Notes: generated by a model from the letters alone, not told the origin. 64,000 bases of DNA from Legionella lytica (GCF_023921225.1 NZ_CP071527.1:2260501-2324500), one strand, 5' to 3'. Shown: positions 29,470 to 38,903, numbered from the stretch's first letter. A program made the numbers and translations.

Positions 29470-30642
29470 CTAGACTACCGCCAATAATACAGCTGTTAAA
29501 TAATTTCCTTCCGGAAAAGACGCTAAAGTAGGATGGCAGCTTGCAGGACCATAAACGCCTAAAACACGCGCCTGCTTGCCAACAGCACCAGCTTGAGCAC
29601 TTACCAAAGAACAAAACTCTTGGGATGAAAGTGCCGAAGAGCAATTACAAGTCATTAATAAAGAACCTGAGTTCATGTGCTTGAACACTTCGCGATGCAA
29701 AAATCGATAATAATTTTTTGCACGCTGAACGTGTTGTTGGGATGGGACTAACTTAGGTGGGTCAAGTACAACAATGTCATACTCCCCTGCTTTCATTAGA
29801 TAATCTCGGGCGTCAGCTTCAATAAACTCGATATCAGTCAAACCATTTAACGCAGCATTATTAACCCCCTGTGCGATTGCTTGAGCCGAACTGTCAACTG
29901 CAGTTACTTTAGCAGCCCCAGCTTTAGCCGCGTGTAGAGCAAAACCACCAGTGTAACTATACAAATCCAATAACTTTTTACCTTTAGCCAATTGAGCAAT
30001 GCGTTGGTGATTTTCACGTTGGTCAATAAACAAGCCCGTTTTTTGCGCATTGGCAAACTCAACTTGGTAAATAACTCCAGCTTCAAGCACCTGTGCACTC
30101 TGCTCCACCACTTGAGGAGTTACTTGTTTCCAACCATCTTGTCCTAAAGGTTTCGCTTGTGACATCCAAATAATTTGATCATTTGGAAACAGCTCGTGTA
30201 AGGCTTTGCTAATCACATCCTTATTGGCTTCAACCCAATAAGCTGAACTTGCTACAACACAAACCTGATTAAACCGATCAATAGTTAACCCAGATAAGCC
30301 ATCTGCCTCACTATTGAAGAAACGATATGCCGTTGTTTGTTCGTTCGGTAAATTTAAGCACTGCCTGACAAGATGAGCTTGTTTTAAACGATGCGTAATT
30401 AAAGTATAAAAATTAGTTCGGTCAATGTTCTCATTAGTTAAGGCTAAAACTCTAACTCGATATAAAGAGTGCTCATTATAAGCACCGACTCCAATTAACT
30501 CTTCATCAGCATTATAAATGTCGACTAAATTACCCGTAATAAGCTTCCCAGAAGTACGTGCGATAGCTTTAGGAAAAATCCAGGGATGGCCACGTAATAC
30601 GGTGCTTTGCTTTGCAGCAAGCAAAATGACTTTTGCATTCAT
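29470..30642 (-). CDS. rlmI: RlmI/RlmK-like class I rRNA methyltransferase
   Basis: A 390-residue SAM-dependent methyltransferase. The N-terminal PUA domain (about 1-75; GHPWIFPKAI) binds RNA. An RlmI-like middle domain carries GLSGLTIDRF. The Rossmann fold has the SAM-binding loop LDLYSYTGGFA (225-235), VDSSAQAI and the DPPK motif (294-297). The family methylates C5 of a cytosine in 23S rRNA (C1962 in E. coli). The target is inferred by family. It is convergent with the his operon. Confidence 0.86.
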   Translation of the reverse strand: MNAKVILLAAKQSTVLRGHPWIFPKAIARTSGKLITGNLVDIYNADEELIGVGAYNEHSLYRVRVLALTNENIDRTNFYTLITHRLKQAHLVRQCLNLPNEQTTAYRFFNSEADGLSGLTIDRFNQVCVVASSAYWVEANKDVISKALHELFPNDQIIWMSQAKPLGQDGWKQVTPQVVEQSAQVLEAGVIYQVEFANAQKTGLFIDQRENHQRIAQLAKGKKLLDLYSYTGGFALHAAKAGAAKVTAVDSSAQAIAQGVNNAALNGLTDIEFIEADARDYLMKAGEYDIVVLDPPKLVPSQQHVQRAKNYYRFLHREVFKHMNSGSLLMTCNCSSALSSQEFCSLVSAQAGAVGKQARVLGVYGPASCHPTLASFPEGNYLTAVLLAVV

Positions 30643-30854
30643 TATCTATTTCCCAACGGACAAAAATCGGCTAATCTACACAAAGAACCGTAGACCTGCA
30701 ATAGATATACTTCGAAACAAGTACTCCCAGGCTAACTCACTACTTAAAAAACATCGAATGGCACCGCTCGCTAAACGGTTTTTTCTAAGATAATGTGTAG
30801 TCTTTTCATCAGGCTATCGCAATTCACTAAATAAAAAAAATTATAGGGATGCTT

Positions 30855-31802
30855 ATGTCACATTACGTAAAAATATTCGTTCTTTTCCTCTGTGCAGGGC
30901 TGAGTGGGATAACTTATGCAGGCCCATGGTTCACCGGCCCAATCTTAGCACCAGCAGGCCATACCGTCCCTCGTGGCCACACCAACTTTGAACTGTATGG
31001 TATTGATGTAGAAACCGATGGTATATATAACGGTTCCGGAAAATTTCGTAGAACTCCCCTATTTAACAGCGTACTCTTAAATCCGATCCTGACTCATGGA
31101 TTTACCGACTGGCTCGATGTGCAACTTTCAGTACCCTATGCCTTTAACAGCACACGCGGGGTACACTATAACCGAGTTACGGATAGCTCTGTAGGAGTGG
31201 GACTGCAACTAGTTGAGCAAAAAAAATCAAAATGGCTCCCTGACATTCGTTTTTTTATTCAGGAAACCTTTCCTACTGGAACCTATGATATGCTAAATCC
31301 TGCATTTTTAGGAACTGATGCCACAGGATTAGGCAGCTACCGAACACTCATTGCAGCAAACTTTCAATACCTAAAGGAACTCTATGACTCACATTACCTA
31401 CGTACTCGTTTCATAGTCTCTCGACTCTACTCATCCTCAGTAAATGTCACAGGAGTAAATAGCTTTGGAGGTACAGCCAATACACGTGGCCGAATCAATC
31501 CAGGTGCTGAGGATAACGTGGATCTGGCTTTTGAGTATACCCTGACTCAAAACTGGGTTGCCGTGATGGAAGGCTATTATTCTGAAGGTCAAGCTAGCCG
31601 CTTCAATGGTATTTTAGATATTGTTAATAATGACTTGGCAGCGATTGGCTCCCAACAATATGTTGAATATGGACTTGCTCCTGCACTCGAATATAATTTT
31701 AATTCTAATGTAGGCGTTATAGGTGGTGTGTGGTTTCCAGTGTACGGGAAAAATACCTCTCACTTCATGGCTTATGTACTCGCTGTTAATGCTTATTGGT
31801 AA
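30855..31802 (+). CDS. Probable outer-membrane beta-barrel protein (transporter-like)
   Basis: A 315-residue exported protein. Residues 1-20 form a signal peptide ending in TYAG, and the rest alternates aromatic and polar strands such as WLDVQLSVPYAF and YVEYGLAPALEYNF, consistent with a beta-barrel of the broad MetA-type putative transporter group. The start is the second ATG (30855), which has AGGG six bases upstream; the ATG at 30849 overlaps that site. Substrate unknown. The kup gene follows closely (start 30 bases after the stop). Confidence 0.65.
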   Translation: MSHYVKIFVLFLCAGLSGITYAGPWFTGPILAPAGHTVPRGHTNFELYGIDVETDGIYNGSGKFRRTPLFNSVLLNPILTHGFTDWLDVQLSVPYAFNSTRGVHYNRVTDSSVGVGLQLVEQKKSKWLPDIRFFIQETFPTGTYDMLNPAFLGTDATGLGSYRTLIAANFQYLKELYDSHYLRTRFIVSRLYSSSVNVTGVNSFGGTANTRGRINPGAEDNVDLAFEYTLTQNWVAVMEGYYSEGQASRFNGILDIVNNDLAAIGSQQYVEYGLAPALEYNFNSNVGVIGGVWFPVYGKNTSHFMAYVLAVNAYW

Positions 31803-31831
31803 TAGTCTCTTTTAATAAGGCGCATTGTTTC

Positions 31832-33709
31832 ATGGAAAAAACAAATAAATTCTCCTATGGACTGACATTAGCTGCTCTAGGTGTTGTATTCGGGGATATA
31901 GGAACTAGTCCCCTATATGCATTAAAAGTTACTTTAGAAAATCTCAGCGTAAATGAAGGAAATATTTTAGGGGTTTTATCGCTTATTTTTTGGTGCTTAA
32001 TCATTATTATTTCATTTAAGTACTTAATTATGATTTTTCGCGCCGATAACGAGGGTGAAGGCGGTATCCTTGCTCTGTTAGCCTTATTAAAACACAAAGA
32101 TGCTAAATACGTCCCTCTATTTTATATCCTCGCAATGTTTGGTGCGGGGCTACTCATAGGAGATGGCATGCTCACCCCTGCCATCTCCGTCATTAGTGCC
32201 GTAGAAGGACTTGGCACCTTATCCGGCTCATTTACCCCGTATATCCTACCCACTGCCGTGGTGATTCTGGTTTTTCTCTTTATGATCCAATCAAAAGGCA
32301 CCGCCAGTATTGGTTATTTATTTGGTCCATTAACCCTCATATGGTTCCTTACCATCGCGATACTAGGTATTGTTCAAATCATTTCAGCACCAGTAGTGCT
32401 TAAGGCAATCAATCCTTATTATGCCATTGCAATGCTACGTGACACCGGTTTTAAGGGCTATTTATTATTAGGTGGCATTTTTCTTGTTGTGACTGGTGGT
32501 GAAGCCCTCTACGCAGACATTGGCCATTTTGGAAAGAATCCTATTCGTACCAGCTGGTTTTTCCTTGTTCTACCCTGCCTGGTATTAAACTATTTTGGTC
32601 AAGGCGCTAATTTACTCCTACATCCAGAAGCCATTAGCAACCCATTTTATATGATTGCACCAAGCTGGTTTTATTTGCCATTAATTATTCTGGCAACTAT
32701 TGCTACCATCATTGCCTCTCAGGCCGTAATCTCTGCAACGTTTTCCTTAACCAAACAGGCCGTTTTATTAGGCCTATGCCCAAGAATACCGATAGTACAA
32801 ACCTCGAAAGAATATTCAGGACAAATTTATGTTCCGCAAATCAATTTTATCTTGTTCATAGGCACAATAGCCCTTTCTTTTACCTTCCAAACCTCAGATA
32901 AAATGGCGCATGCCTATGGAATAGCCGTGAATGCCTATATGCTCATGGTTGATTTTATGGTCGCATACACCGCGATTTCCATTTGGCAATGGTCAAAAAC
33001 CAAAACGGCGATGATCTTTGGTTTATTTCTTATTGTCGATTTCGCCTTCCTAGGCTCGAACTCCCATAAGTTTTTAACAGGTGGCTGGGTACCCGTAACC
33101 CTTGCCTTTATATTAGCCACCATCATGTATACCTGGAAATATGGACTGGAATATCTACGTTGCAATTTCTATATGAATAAAGAGGATATTTCTGGAATTT
33201 TAAAGCAGTTGCACTATAAAAATTTAAACCAACTACATAATTTAACTGCGGTTTTCGTTACCGATGTCTATGATAAAAGTGGTGGCAGCTTTTTGCATTT
33301 TCTAAAACTCAGCCGCTCCGTTCCAGAGCATGTGCTCATTGTAAATTATGTCGTGGATAATATTCCGTATGTACATTACAGCCAACGCTATGAAGTAACC
33401 TGTCTGGATGAACGAGTCTATCGCTTAACCTTGCATTATGGATTTATGGAAACCGTTTCCATTCCGCGTGCTCTAGAACGGGCTTCTGATAAAAATATTT
33501 TGCCGTTCAAGTTTAATAAAGACCGAGCAACCTATATGGTTGAAATTCCAAATATTTTAGCTTCAAAAAGCAAGAAATCATTAACTTTTTTCTGGCAAGA
33601 AAAGTTATTTGCGTTCTTAATTCGAAATTATTCTGCCAATTTAAATATCGAATTCTATAAACTTCCGTATAATAGGACCATAGCAATTGGCACTTATTAT
33701 ATTATGTAA
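31832..33709 (+). CDS. kup: KUP-family potassium transporter
   Basis: A 625-residue inner-membrane K+/H+ symporter. SYGLTLAALGVVFGDIGTSPLYALK is the family's first helix, represented here at residues 8-30, and GEGGILALLALL, GDGMLTPAISVISAVEGL and FGQGANLLL are diagnostic. About 12 membrane segments occupy 1-450, followed by a cytosolic tail of about 175 residues. The start at 31832 gives the canonical N-terminus; an upstream in-frame GTG overlaps the previous gene. Legionella genomes usually carry several kup paralogues. Confidence 0.94.
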   Translation: MEKTNKFSYGLTLAALGVVFGDIGTSPLYALKVTLENLSVNEGNILGVLSLIFWCLIIIISFKYLIMIFRADNEGEGGILALLALLKHKDAKYVPLFYILAMFGAGLLIGDGMLTPAISVISAVEGLGTLSGSFTPYILPTAVVILVFLFMIQSKGTASIGYLFGPLTLIWFLTIAILGIVQIISAPVVLKAINPYYAIAMLRDTGFKGYLLLGGIFLVVTGGEALYADIGHFGKNPIRTSWFFLVLPCLVLNYFGQGANLLLHPEAISNPFYMIAPSWFYLPLIILATIATIIASQAVISATFSLTKQAVLLGLCPRIPIVQTSKEYSGQIYVPQINFILFIGTIALSFTFQTSDKMAHAYGIAVNAYMLMVDFMVAYTAISIWQWSKTKTAMIFGLFLIVDFAFLGSNSHKFLTGGWVPVTLAFILATIMYTWKYGLEYLRCNFYMNKEDISGILKQLHYKNLNQLHNLTAVFVTDVYDKSGGSFLHFLKLSRSVPEHVLIVNYVVDNIPYVHYSQRYEVTCLDERVYRLTLHYGFMETVSIPRALERASDKNILPFKFNKDRATYMVEIPNILASKSKKSLTFFWQEKLFAFLIRNYSANLNIEFYKLPYNRTIAIGTYYIM

Positions 33710-33723
33710 ATCAGGAGTTGTTC

Positions 33724-34635
33724 ATGTGGTTTAATAACGCACTTATTTATCAATTTGAGCTTGATGACGCGAGCGTTTTAGAGGCGTCCTTAGTTGAAAA
33801 TATTCTCAAGCCCTGCCCACCGCACGCACGGTTTATTTATGGTTGGAGTCCAGTATTTTCTGACGAATTAGTTCAGGAAGTTGCTGGCACCTCACTTATA
33901 TGTATGGGCAAAGAAGAGCGATTGCTCCCCCGCGGTGTAGTTAATAAAATGCTTGCGGAACGAGTACAAGTACTTGAAAACCAGCATGGCCGTATGGTGA
34001 AGCGTGCCGAAAAAGCACAAATGGCGGAAGATATTGAATTTGAATTACTTCCTAAATCATTTTGTATTCAAAAAAGATTACTGGCTATTCTGGATGCGGC
34101 TAGTAAGCGCATTATTATTAATGCCTCCAGCAATAACCAAGCATCACAGTTAACCTCGTTACTACGTAAATCAGTACCAGGTATTAGCATTGATCCAATC
34201 ACGCTTACTGAGAACCTGGCTGTACGTTTTGCAGAATGGATTCAAGCCCCTGCTACCCTTCCTGCAAATTTCCAATTAGCTTCTGATTGTGTTCTCTTCT
34301 CCTTAGATAATGAAAAGAAACGAATTCATTGCAAAGGCTATGAGTTACCTGCAGATGAAATTTTGACCTTGCTTGAACAAGGCATGGTTACTTCCGAAAT
34401 TTCATTAATTTGGAAAGAGCGCATTCAATTTACCTTAACCCATGATTTCACCTTTAAGAAATTGAAGAGTCTTGATTATCTAGTTGACGATTTCAATGAA
34501 ATTAAAGCGCTAGATGAAGAATTACAACAACGAGATGCCGCACTGACCCTGCTATCTGGCGAATTACGCGAATTAACAAACGATCTTTTAGCTGCTTTCA
34601 AAGTCAAAACCCCTGATTTAGAAGAAGCTATCTAA
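33724..34635 (+). CDS. rdgC: Recombination-associated protein RdgC
   Basis: A 303-residue DNA-binding protein that forms a ring dimer on duplex DNA and moderates RecA. MWFNNALIYQ, PCPPHARFIYGWSP and LLPRGVVNKMLAERV are typical of the family, as is the C-terminal acidic helix region LDEELQQRDAALTLLSGELRELT. AGGAG lies 7 bases before the ATG at 33724; a TTG six bases earlier is not used. It lies 14 bases after kup and is followed by a CCTGGTTGC palindrome. Confidence 0.93.
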   Translation: MWFNNALIYQFELDDASVLEASLVENILKPCPPHARFIYGWSPVFSDELVQEVAGTSLICMGKEERLLPRGVVNKMLAERVQVLENQHGRMVKRAEKAQMAEDIEFELLPKSFCIQKRLLAILDAASKRIIINASSNNQASQLTSLLRKSVPGISIDPITLTENLAVRFAEWIQAPATLPANFQLASDCVLFSLDNEKKRIHCKGYELPADEILTLLEQGMVTSEISLIWKERIQFTLTHDFTFKKLKSLDYLVDDFNEIKALDEELQQRDAALTLLSGELRELTNDLLAAFKVKTPDLEEAI

Positions 34636-34644
34636 TTATCCTAA

Positions 34645-34666
34645 CCTGGTTGCGTGCGCAACCAGG
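34645..34666. repeat. CCTGGTTGC palindrome (copy 2)
   Basis: CCTGGTTGCG and CGCAACCAGG form 10-base arms around TG, 9 bases after the rdgC stop, where it may act as a terminator hairpin. Confidence 0.7.
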
Positions 34667-35027
34667 TCCTCTCTATTATCGAACAAGAACAAACCGGCGT
34701 AATGATTGGTATCAAATTCACTTTTTAATACCCTATCATAAAAAATACATTCACGATGTTATACCTTTATCAATTGCAAGAAACGTAGTGACGAGGCAAG
34801 CCAGACTTTCTAACAGCACGAAACCCTGAGTTGTTTCGCTGCGCTTGCAATGACACACATTGAGTGTTGATTTAAAAAAATAAATGAGTCAATTTGAATT
34901 CACCATAAACACCTTGCACATTTATTGTGATAAAATAAACAAGGAGATCTATTTTAGATCAGGCGTATAATAAAAAATGCTTACTGTAAAGTAGCATATT
35001 CCATTATGAATAAAACGGAGGTTTAAA
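34667..35027. repeat. Gene-free gap with repeat and outer-membrane-protein scrap
   Basis: Bases 34675-34728 would read IIEQEQTGVMIGIKFTF then TAA, resembling the last strand of a barrel protein ending in Phe, but nothing upstream is coding. Bases 34769-34854 are a diverged TCATTGCGAG-type repeat (TTGCAAGAAACGTAGTGACG...GCGCTTGCAATGAC). The remainder is AT-rich and probably contains the promoter of the small gene at 35028. Confidence 0.45.
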
Positions 35028-35201
35028 ATGTCTCATAAAATACGCAAAAACTTTAGTAAATCGATTAATTGGAATATAAGCTCTGATAAAGATCAAATAC
35101 AATCACTCAACAAAAATACACGAATCATTGCGAATGAGCTGGATAAAAATCCTATTCCCAATAAAGATGATTTAAATCCAGAAAATAACAAGAAGAGCTA
35201 A
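35028..35201 (+). CDS. Small protein of an INW-x17-IIxNEL family (paralogue 1)
   Basis: A 57-residue basic, Asn/Lys-rich ORF with a near-perfect ribosome-binding site (GGAGGT, 5 bases before the ATG). The core reads SINW, 17 residues, then IIANEL. The ORF at 35450 has INW, exactly 17 residues, then IIVNEL, so the two are paralogues in tandem. There is no signal peptide, membrane segment or known domain. Function unknown; the good initiation site and the conserved spacing argue that it is a real gene. Confidence 0.6.
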   Translation: MSHKIRKNFSKSINWNISSDKDQIQSLNKNTRIIANELDKNPIPNKDDLNPENNKKS

Positions 35202-35449
35202 GCTAATACCAGCGTTTTATTAAATCACTCCTGAATAAAAATATGGTAGTAAAACAAAAAGAACTGGACGAAAGACACCAATAGTATAATAATAAGCCAC
35301 TCCATCAGGATAAAATGTGCATAAGCTCACCTCAATGCATATGTTGATGGTAAATAAATCTGGATGAAAAATTTATATCGCCATTTTAAGCTGCGATTAC
35401 GAATAACGTTTTCTATACTGTTTTTTACCTAAAAAAAGGATTGTTCATT

Positions 35450-35653
35450 ATGTTCTTCAAAATGCTACCTCCCTCGTCCCTCGGGAAAGAAATACCCAAA
35501 ACTGTAGCGTCAAGATTTAAGCAAATAAATTGGACTTTAAATAAACCAAGCAGCCCTGAGATAAAATTAAGTCCATCAGCTCAAATTATTGTGAATGAGC
35601 TTGAAAATACTTCATCATGTGATGTGCCGCCAGCACCTATGCTAAAAAAATAA
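35450..35653 (+). CDS. Small protein of an INW-x17-IIxNEL family (paralogue 2)
   Basis: A 67-residue ORF from the ATG at 35450 (AAAGGA 9 bases upstream; an in-frame TTG at 35441 is less likely). An N-terminal extension MFFKMLPPSSLGKE precedes RFKQINW, then 17 residues and IIVNELE, matching paralogue 1. The tail is Pro-rich and ends in MLKK. It is separated from paralogue 1 by 250 bases with no visible gene. It is followed by a terminator-like hairpin and the convergent kinase-like gene. Function unknown. Confidence 0.55.
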   Translation: MFFKMLPPSSLGKEIPKTVASRFKQINWTLNKPSSPEIKLSPSAQIIVNELENTSSCDVPPAPMLKK

Positions 35654-35654
35654 G

Positions 35655-35673
35655 AAACCATCCTTGGTTTTCT
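35655..35673 (+). terminator. Hairpin terminator after paralogue 2
   Basis: AAACCA, loop TCCT, TGGTTT, then TCTT, directly after the stop codon of the small gene and before the end of the convergent gene. Confidence 0.45.
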
Positions 35674-35682
35674 TGCTTATAG

Positions 35683-37473
35683 CTACTTGGTGTACGATAT
35701 TGAAGCTTTATGATCTGTTAACATTTCTAATGCCTCAAAATGCTCGGGAGCCTTTGAGCATAACCGCTCGAACTGCTCCTCATCATAAATCTCCAGTTCG
35801 CCATATTGAACAATGGCTACTATATTTTCCTCCAAGTGCTCAATCGCTGTTGAGTGAATACCCTGTCGCACAAAAGCTATTTTAGTAGCACCAAATTTCT
35901 TGGGATCAATGACTCTATTGATGCTGCTTGCAATTGAAATATCTGCATTCTTATGTAGTTCTTGAGCATTATTTGCTTTGCTATTAAGCTGGCTTTGATT
36001 CAAGAAATCTACATATTCCAACAAATTCACGATGTAAAGGGTGTTCGCCTCACAATCGACAACTACCGATGGTTGACTGCTCTCAGACTCCAGCACGGGT
36101 TCATTGCTAAATTTCTTTGCGATAGCAAGTTCAGTATTAATCACATTAATGATTACCTTTTTTGACTGATTCTCTTGCACAACCAAGGGGAAGCGCTCAC
36201 TAACACTACGATATGAATCTAATACATACTCAGGCGGAGTAACAAAATCATTATTAGCAATACCTCTGGCAATAACTCCATCCACAGCATTTTCAGGTTT
36301 TCTTGTTGAAACAGTTATTAAATAAGTGCCATCCTTTTTTAATCCGATATCAAGCCAACTCGGCCAGATGTTACACATTTCTTTAAAAACATTCGGTACT
36401 TTTTTACCAGCATCCAGACGGTGCATCAAGAATCGTCCACTCATATTATAAGTCAACACTGCTTCATCATGGGTTAAAGTACCAATATGTTTTTTATGTG
36501 TTTCTTTGACACACTCATCGTCATAATAAATTGTTCGTTTTCTATCAACAGTAAGTAGAGCCAACTCATCTAGTCCATATCCGGTTGTTTGCTCTAATTG
36601 CAATGCAAAGCTTTCTGTTGAAATTGATTTACCACTTCCCGGCCCTCCGGCCATCAAGACCGTAAATCGATCAGGATAGGTTATGGCAGGTTGTTCTGGC
36701 ATACCAATAAACGTATTCGCTTCGATTGCAGAAACTAAAGGTAATGACTCAAATTCACCTTTTTGAATAAGAGAATCAACTTTTACCTCAGTAATACTAT
36801 GAAGCTGTCTATCGATTTCCTCTTTAAGCAATTCATCTGCCACATGACATAAAGCCAGTTCAGTGAGTTCCGAATCTGATAAATCAATTATTTTTTCTTC
36901 CCTACGCTTGATAAGTATCTCTTTGCACTGATTAAAATATTTTACTATCAATGCATTTTCTTTACTGGATTGGCTTTCATTTACAAATGTATAGACCCTG
37001 TTCAAATATTTTCCCCGCTCAATTGACATGTCTATATTAGGAAGTTCTCTAGAGATATACTGTAAATGAAAATCACGCACAAATTGACCAAAATCATTAT
37101 TCTTGGGTGGCGTTTTTAGTAAGAGTGGAATTAATGCTCCTGTTATTTGTAAGGAACGTCGTTCCATTTCAAAAACCATCAGATCCGTTATGGATTTACC
37201 CTGATGATGTTGATAGCGCCCAAAGCCTTTCAGTAGATATACTAATTCCTCTTTCGTTTGAACCGCATTTTTTAAGGCTGTAAATTCGACCGAAGTTTTT
37301 TGGAATATATCCGGATATAATTGTTTACCCAAAAGAAGTACTGTTTCGAGAGAACAAGAACCTTCATTATGTTTTTTCCAATCATGAGAATAGAAGCGAA
37401 CAATAGTTGTATTACCACCTAATTTTATTGTTCTTTTTGATGACATTGGTGATTTTGATAATTTAGTAAACAT
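35683..37473 (-). CDS. Zeta-toxin-like P-loop protein; candidate effector
   Basis: A 596-residue protein with a central nucleotide-binding core. MAGGPGSGKS (274-283) is a Walker A motif, followed by a helix and LLTVDRKR (307-313), where the Asp and Arg resemble the zeta-toxin kinase pattern that phosphorylates UDP-GlcNAc-type or other substrates. About 260 N-terminal and 200 C-terminal residues are not recognised; the latter include VVDCEANTLYIVNLLEYVDFLNQ. The start has AAGGT 6 bases upstream. No antitoxin neighbour is obvious, and the size is far above a plasmid zeta toxin (about 280), so an effector kinase is more likely. Both activity and secretion are inferred. Confidence 0.55.
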   Translation of the reverse strand: MFTKLSKSPMSSKRTIKLGGNTTIVRFYSHDWKKHNEGSCSLETVLLLGKQLYPDIFQKTSVEFTALKNAVQTKEELVYLLKGFGRYQHHQGKSITDLMVFEMERRSLQITGALIPLLLKTPPKNNDFGQFVRDFHLQYISRELPNIDMSIERGKYLNRVYTFVNESQSSKENALIVKYFNQCKEILIKRREEKIIDLSDSELTELALCHVADELLKEEIDRQLHSITEVKVDSLIQKGEFESLPLVSAIEANTFIGMPEQPAITYPDRFTVLMAGGPGSGKSISTESFALQLEQTTGYGLDELALLTVDRKRTIYYDDECVKETHKKHIGTLTHDEAVLTYNMSGRFLMHRLDAGKKVPNVFKEMCNIWPSWLDIGLKKDGTYLITVSTRKPENAVDGVIARGIANNDFVTPPEYVLDSYRSVSERFPLVVQENQSKKVIINVINTELAIAKKFSNEPVLESESSQPSVVVDCEANTLYIVNLLEYVDFLNQSQLNSKANNAQELHKNADISIASSINRVIDPKKFGATKIAFVRQGIHSTAIEHLEENIVAIVQYGELEIYDEEQFERLCSKAPEHFEALEMLTDHKASISYTK

Positions 37474-37624
37474 TTAGGTACCTTAATTAATGCTCATACG
37501 CGTTATGCTACAACATAAACATTAACCAAATATTAACCACCGCGACTATTTAATAATCTTTTTTATGTAACACTTATTAGCAGTCTCTATATCAGTCAAA
37601 TGGCTGCTTTTTCGTTTTTTTAAA

Positions 37625-37872
37625 ATGACAAAAAAGACGAAATTAAAGAACTTAATGAGCCAACCACTTCGTCTCTTGAAGAAACCGTATTAAGAAATTT
37701 GTCACAAATGTATGCTCAAGTAGTACAATTGTACTCTGCAAATAAAAAAAGAAAGCCGAGTACTGAAGCGGTAGAATATGCGGAAGAAAAAAGAGAGACT
37801 ATAGCTCATAAACAACACAAAACGGACGAGTCAGATACTTCAGAAGAAAATCAGAGGATTATGCGGTTGTAA
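37625..37872 (+). pseudogene. Small ORF split across a -1 frame shift at A AAA AAG
   Basis: From ATG 37625 the frame reads MTKK, reaches the heptamer A-AAA-AAG at 37630-37636, and soon stops if unshifted (22 codons). In the -1 frame the sequence stays open from there to TAA at 37870-37872, about 78 further residues, hydrophilic and coiled (SSLEETVLRNLSQMYAQ, then Lys/Glu-rich). The heptamer is the classical -1 slippery site, in the correct phase. No good ribosome-binding site is seen, so an inactivated gene is equally possible. An ATG at 37708 could alone start a 54-residue product. Confidence 0.35.
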
Positions 37873-37918
37873 AACAAAGATCTTATTTAAGTTTTTGTAA
37901 GATTATATGGTAGGAAAA

Positions 37919-37938
37919 CCTGGTTGCAAGCAACCAGG
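37919..37938. repeat. CCTGGTTGC palindrome (copy 3)
   Basis: CCTGGTTGCAAGCAACCAGG, identical to the copy at 15153, 15 bases beyond the bamD stop. On the plus strand it is followed by CTACATCTTTTTAT and could terminate transcripts from either side. Confidence 0.75.
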
Positions 37939-37953
37939 CTACATCTTTTTATA

Positions 37954-38730
37954 TTAATAAGTGATTTTTTTCATATTTGTTGTTTGATAAGTCGCTTGAT
38001 AAACTTTCTTAGCTTCTTCAGCTGCGCTAGTTAACCCCAAAGCAACATTAGATTCATACATCACGACTAATGCTTCTTGTGCACTTGGAGCTTGAGGGTA
38101 GTTCTTTACTAAATAACTCGCTCGCTCAATAGCAGCAACATACATCTTACGTTTAAAATAAAACTTAGAAATGTTTAATTCTTTTTGAGCAAACATATTA
38201 CGTAAATAGATCATACGCTGTAGTGCATTCGCGCGATATTTGCTTTCTGGGAATTTTTGAATAAAGACCGCAAAGTCAGAGTATGCTTGCGTCTGAGTTC
38301 CAGGGTCACGCCAAGACTCATCCATAGGCAAGATTTTAGCAAAGACACCTCTCGTTTGTTGGAAGTTTGCTAATCCGCGCATGTAATATGCGTAATCCAC
38401 ATGTCGTGCACGTGGGTAAAGATGAATAAAGCGTTCCGCGGTCGCTGCAGCAGAAGGATAATCTTCATTTTGATAATAAGCATAGATTAACTCCATTTGT
38501 GAATTTTCAGTATAATCACTAAATGGGTACATTGTTTCCATTGCTTCCAATCGTTTAATTGCACTCACGTATTCTTTCTTACGTAAAGCCTTTTGCGACT
38601 CCTCATGCAGTTGTTCAGCACTCATACCTTTAAACGGGTTTTTATCGTCATCATCTTTATTCCACCAGGTCTTACACGAAGATAAAGAAACCAGAAGACC
38701 AACCAGGAATAACACTTGAATTCGTTTCAT
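37954..38730 (-). CDS. bamD: Outer membrane assembly lipoprotein BamD
   Basis: A 258-residue lipoprotein of the BAM complex, which inserts beta-barrel proteins into the outer membrane. The signal sequence ends LSSC with Cys19 as lipidation site. TPR-like repeats follow: AIKRLEAMETMYPFSDYTENSQM and YPSAAATAERFIHLYPRARHVDYAYYMRGL are the characteristic BamD pieces. It is a single-gene unit on the minus strand, with an AGGTG-type site before the ATG. Confidence 0.94.
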   Translation of the reverse strand: MKRIQVLFLVGLLVSLSSCKTWWNKDDDDKNPFKGMSAEQLHEESQKALRKKEYVSAIKRLEAMETMYPFSDYTENSQMELIYAYYQNEDYPSAAATAERFIHLYPRARHVDYAYYMRGLANFQQTRGVFAKILPMDESWRDPGTQTQAYSDFAVFIQKFPESKYRANALQRMIYLRNMFAQKELNISKFYFKRKMYVAAIERASYLVKNYPQAPSAQEALVVMYESNVALGLTSAAEEAKKVYQATYQTTNMKKITY

Positions 38731-38903
38731 AAACTACACCTATTGAATTATATCTGCTGCGTCCACAAACAGTAACAAAAAAATTTGGACCATTATACCT
38801 AGGACTATCTAATTTGCGAACATTCTTATAAGGATTTAATTTGCAATGAAATCAAAAAAGTATTTGCAAATCTTTTTACGTTGCGATAGTATTCTCGCCT
38901 ATC

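Noticed and set aside
35683..37473. Zeta/epsilon toxin-antitoxin module
   Set aside because: The protein is twice the size of zeta toxins and neither neighbour resembles an epsilon antitoxin.
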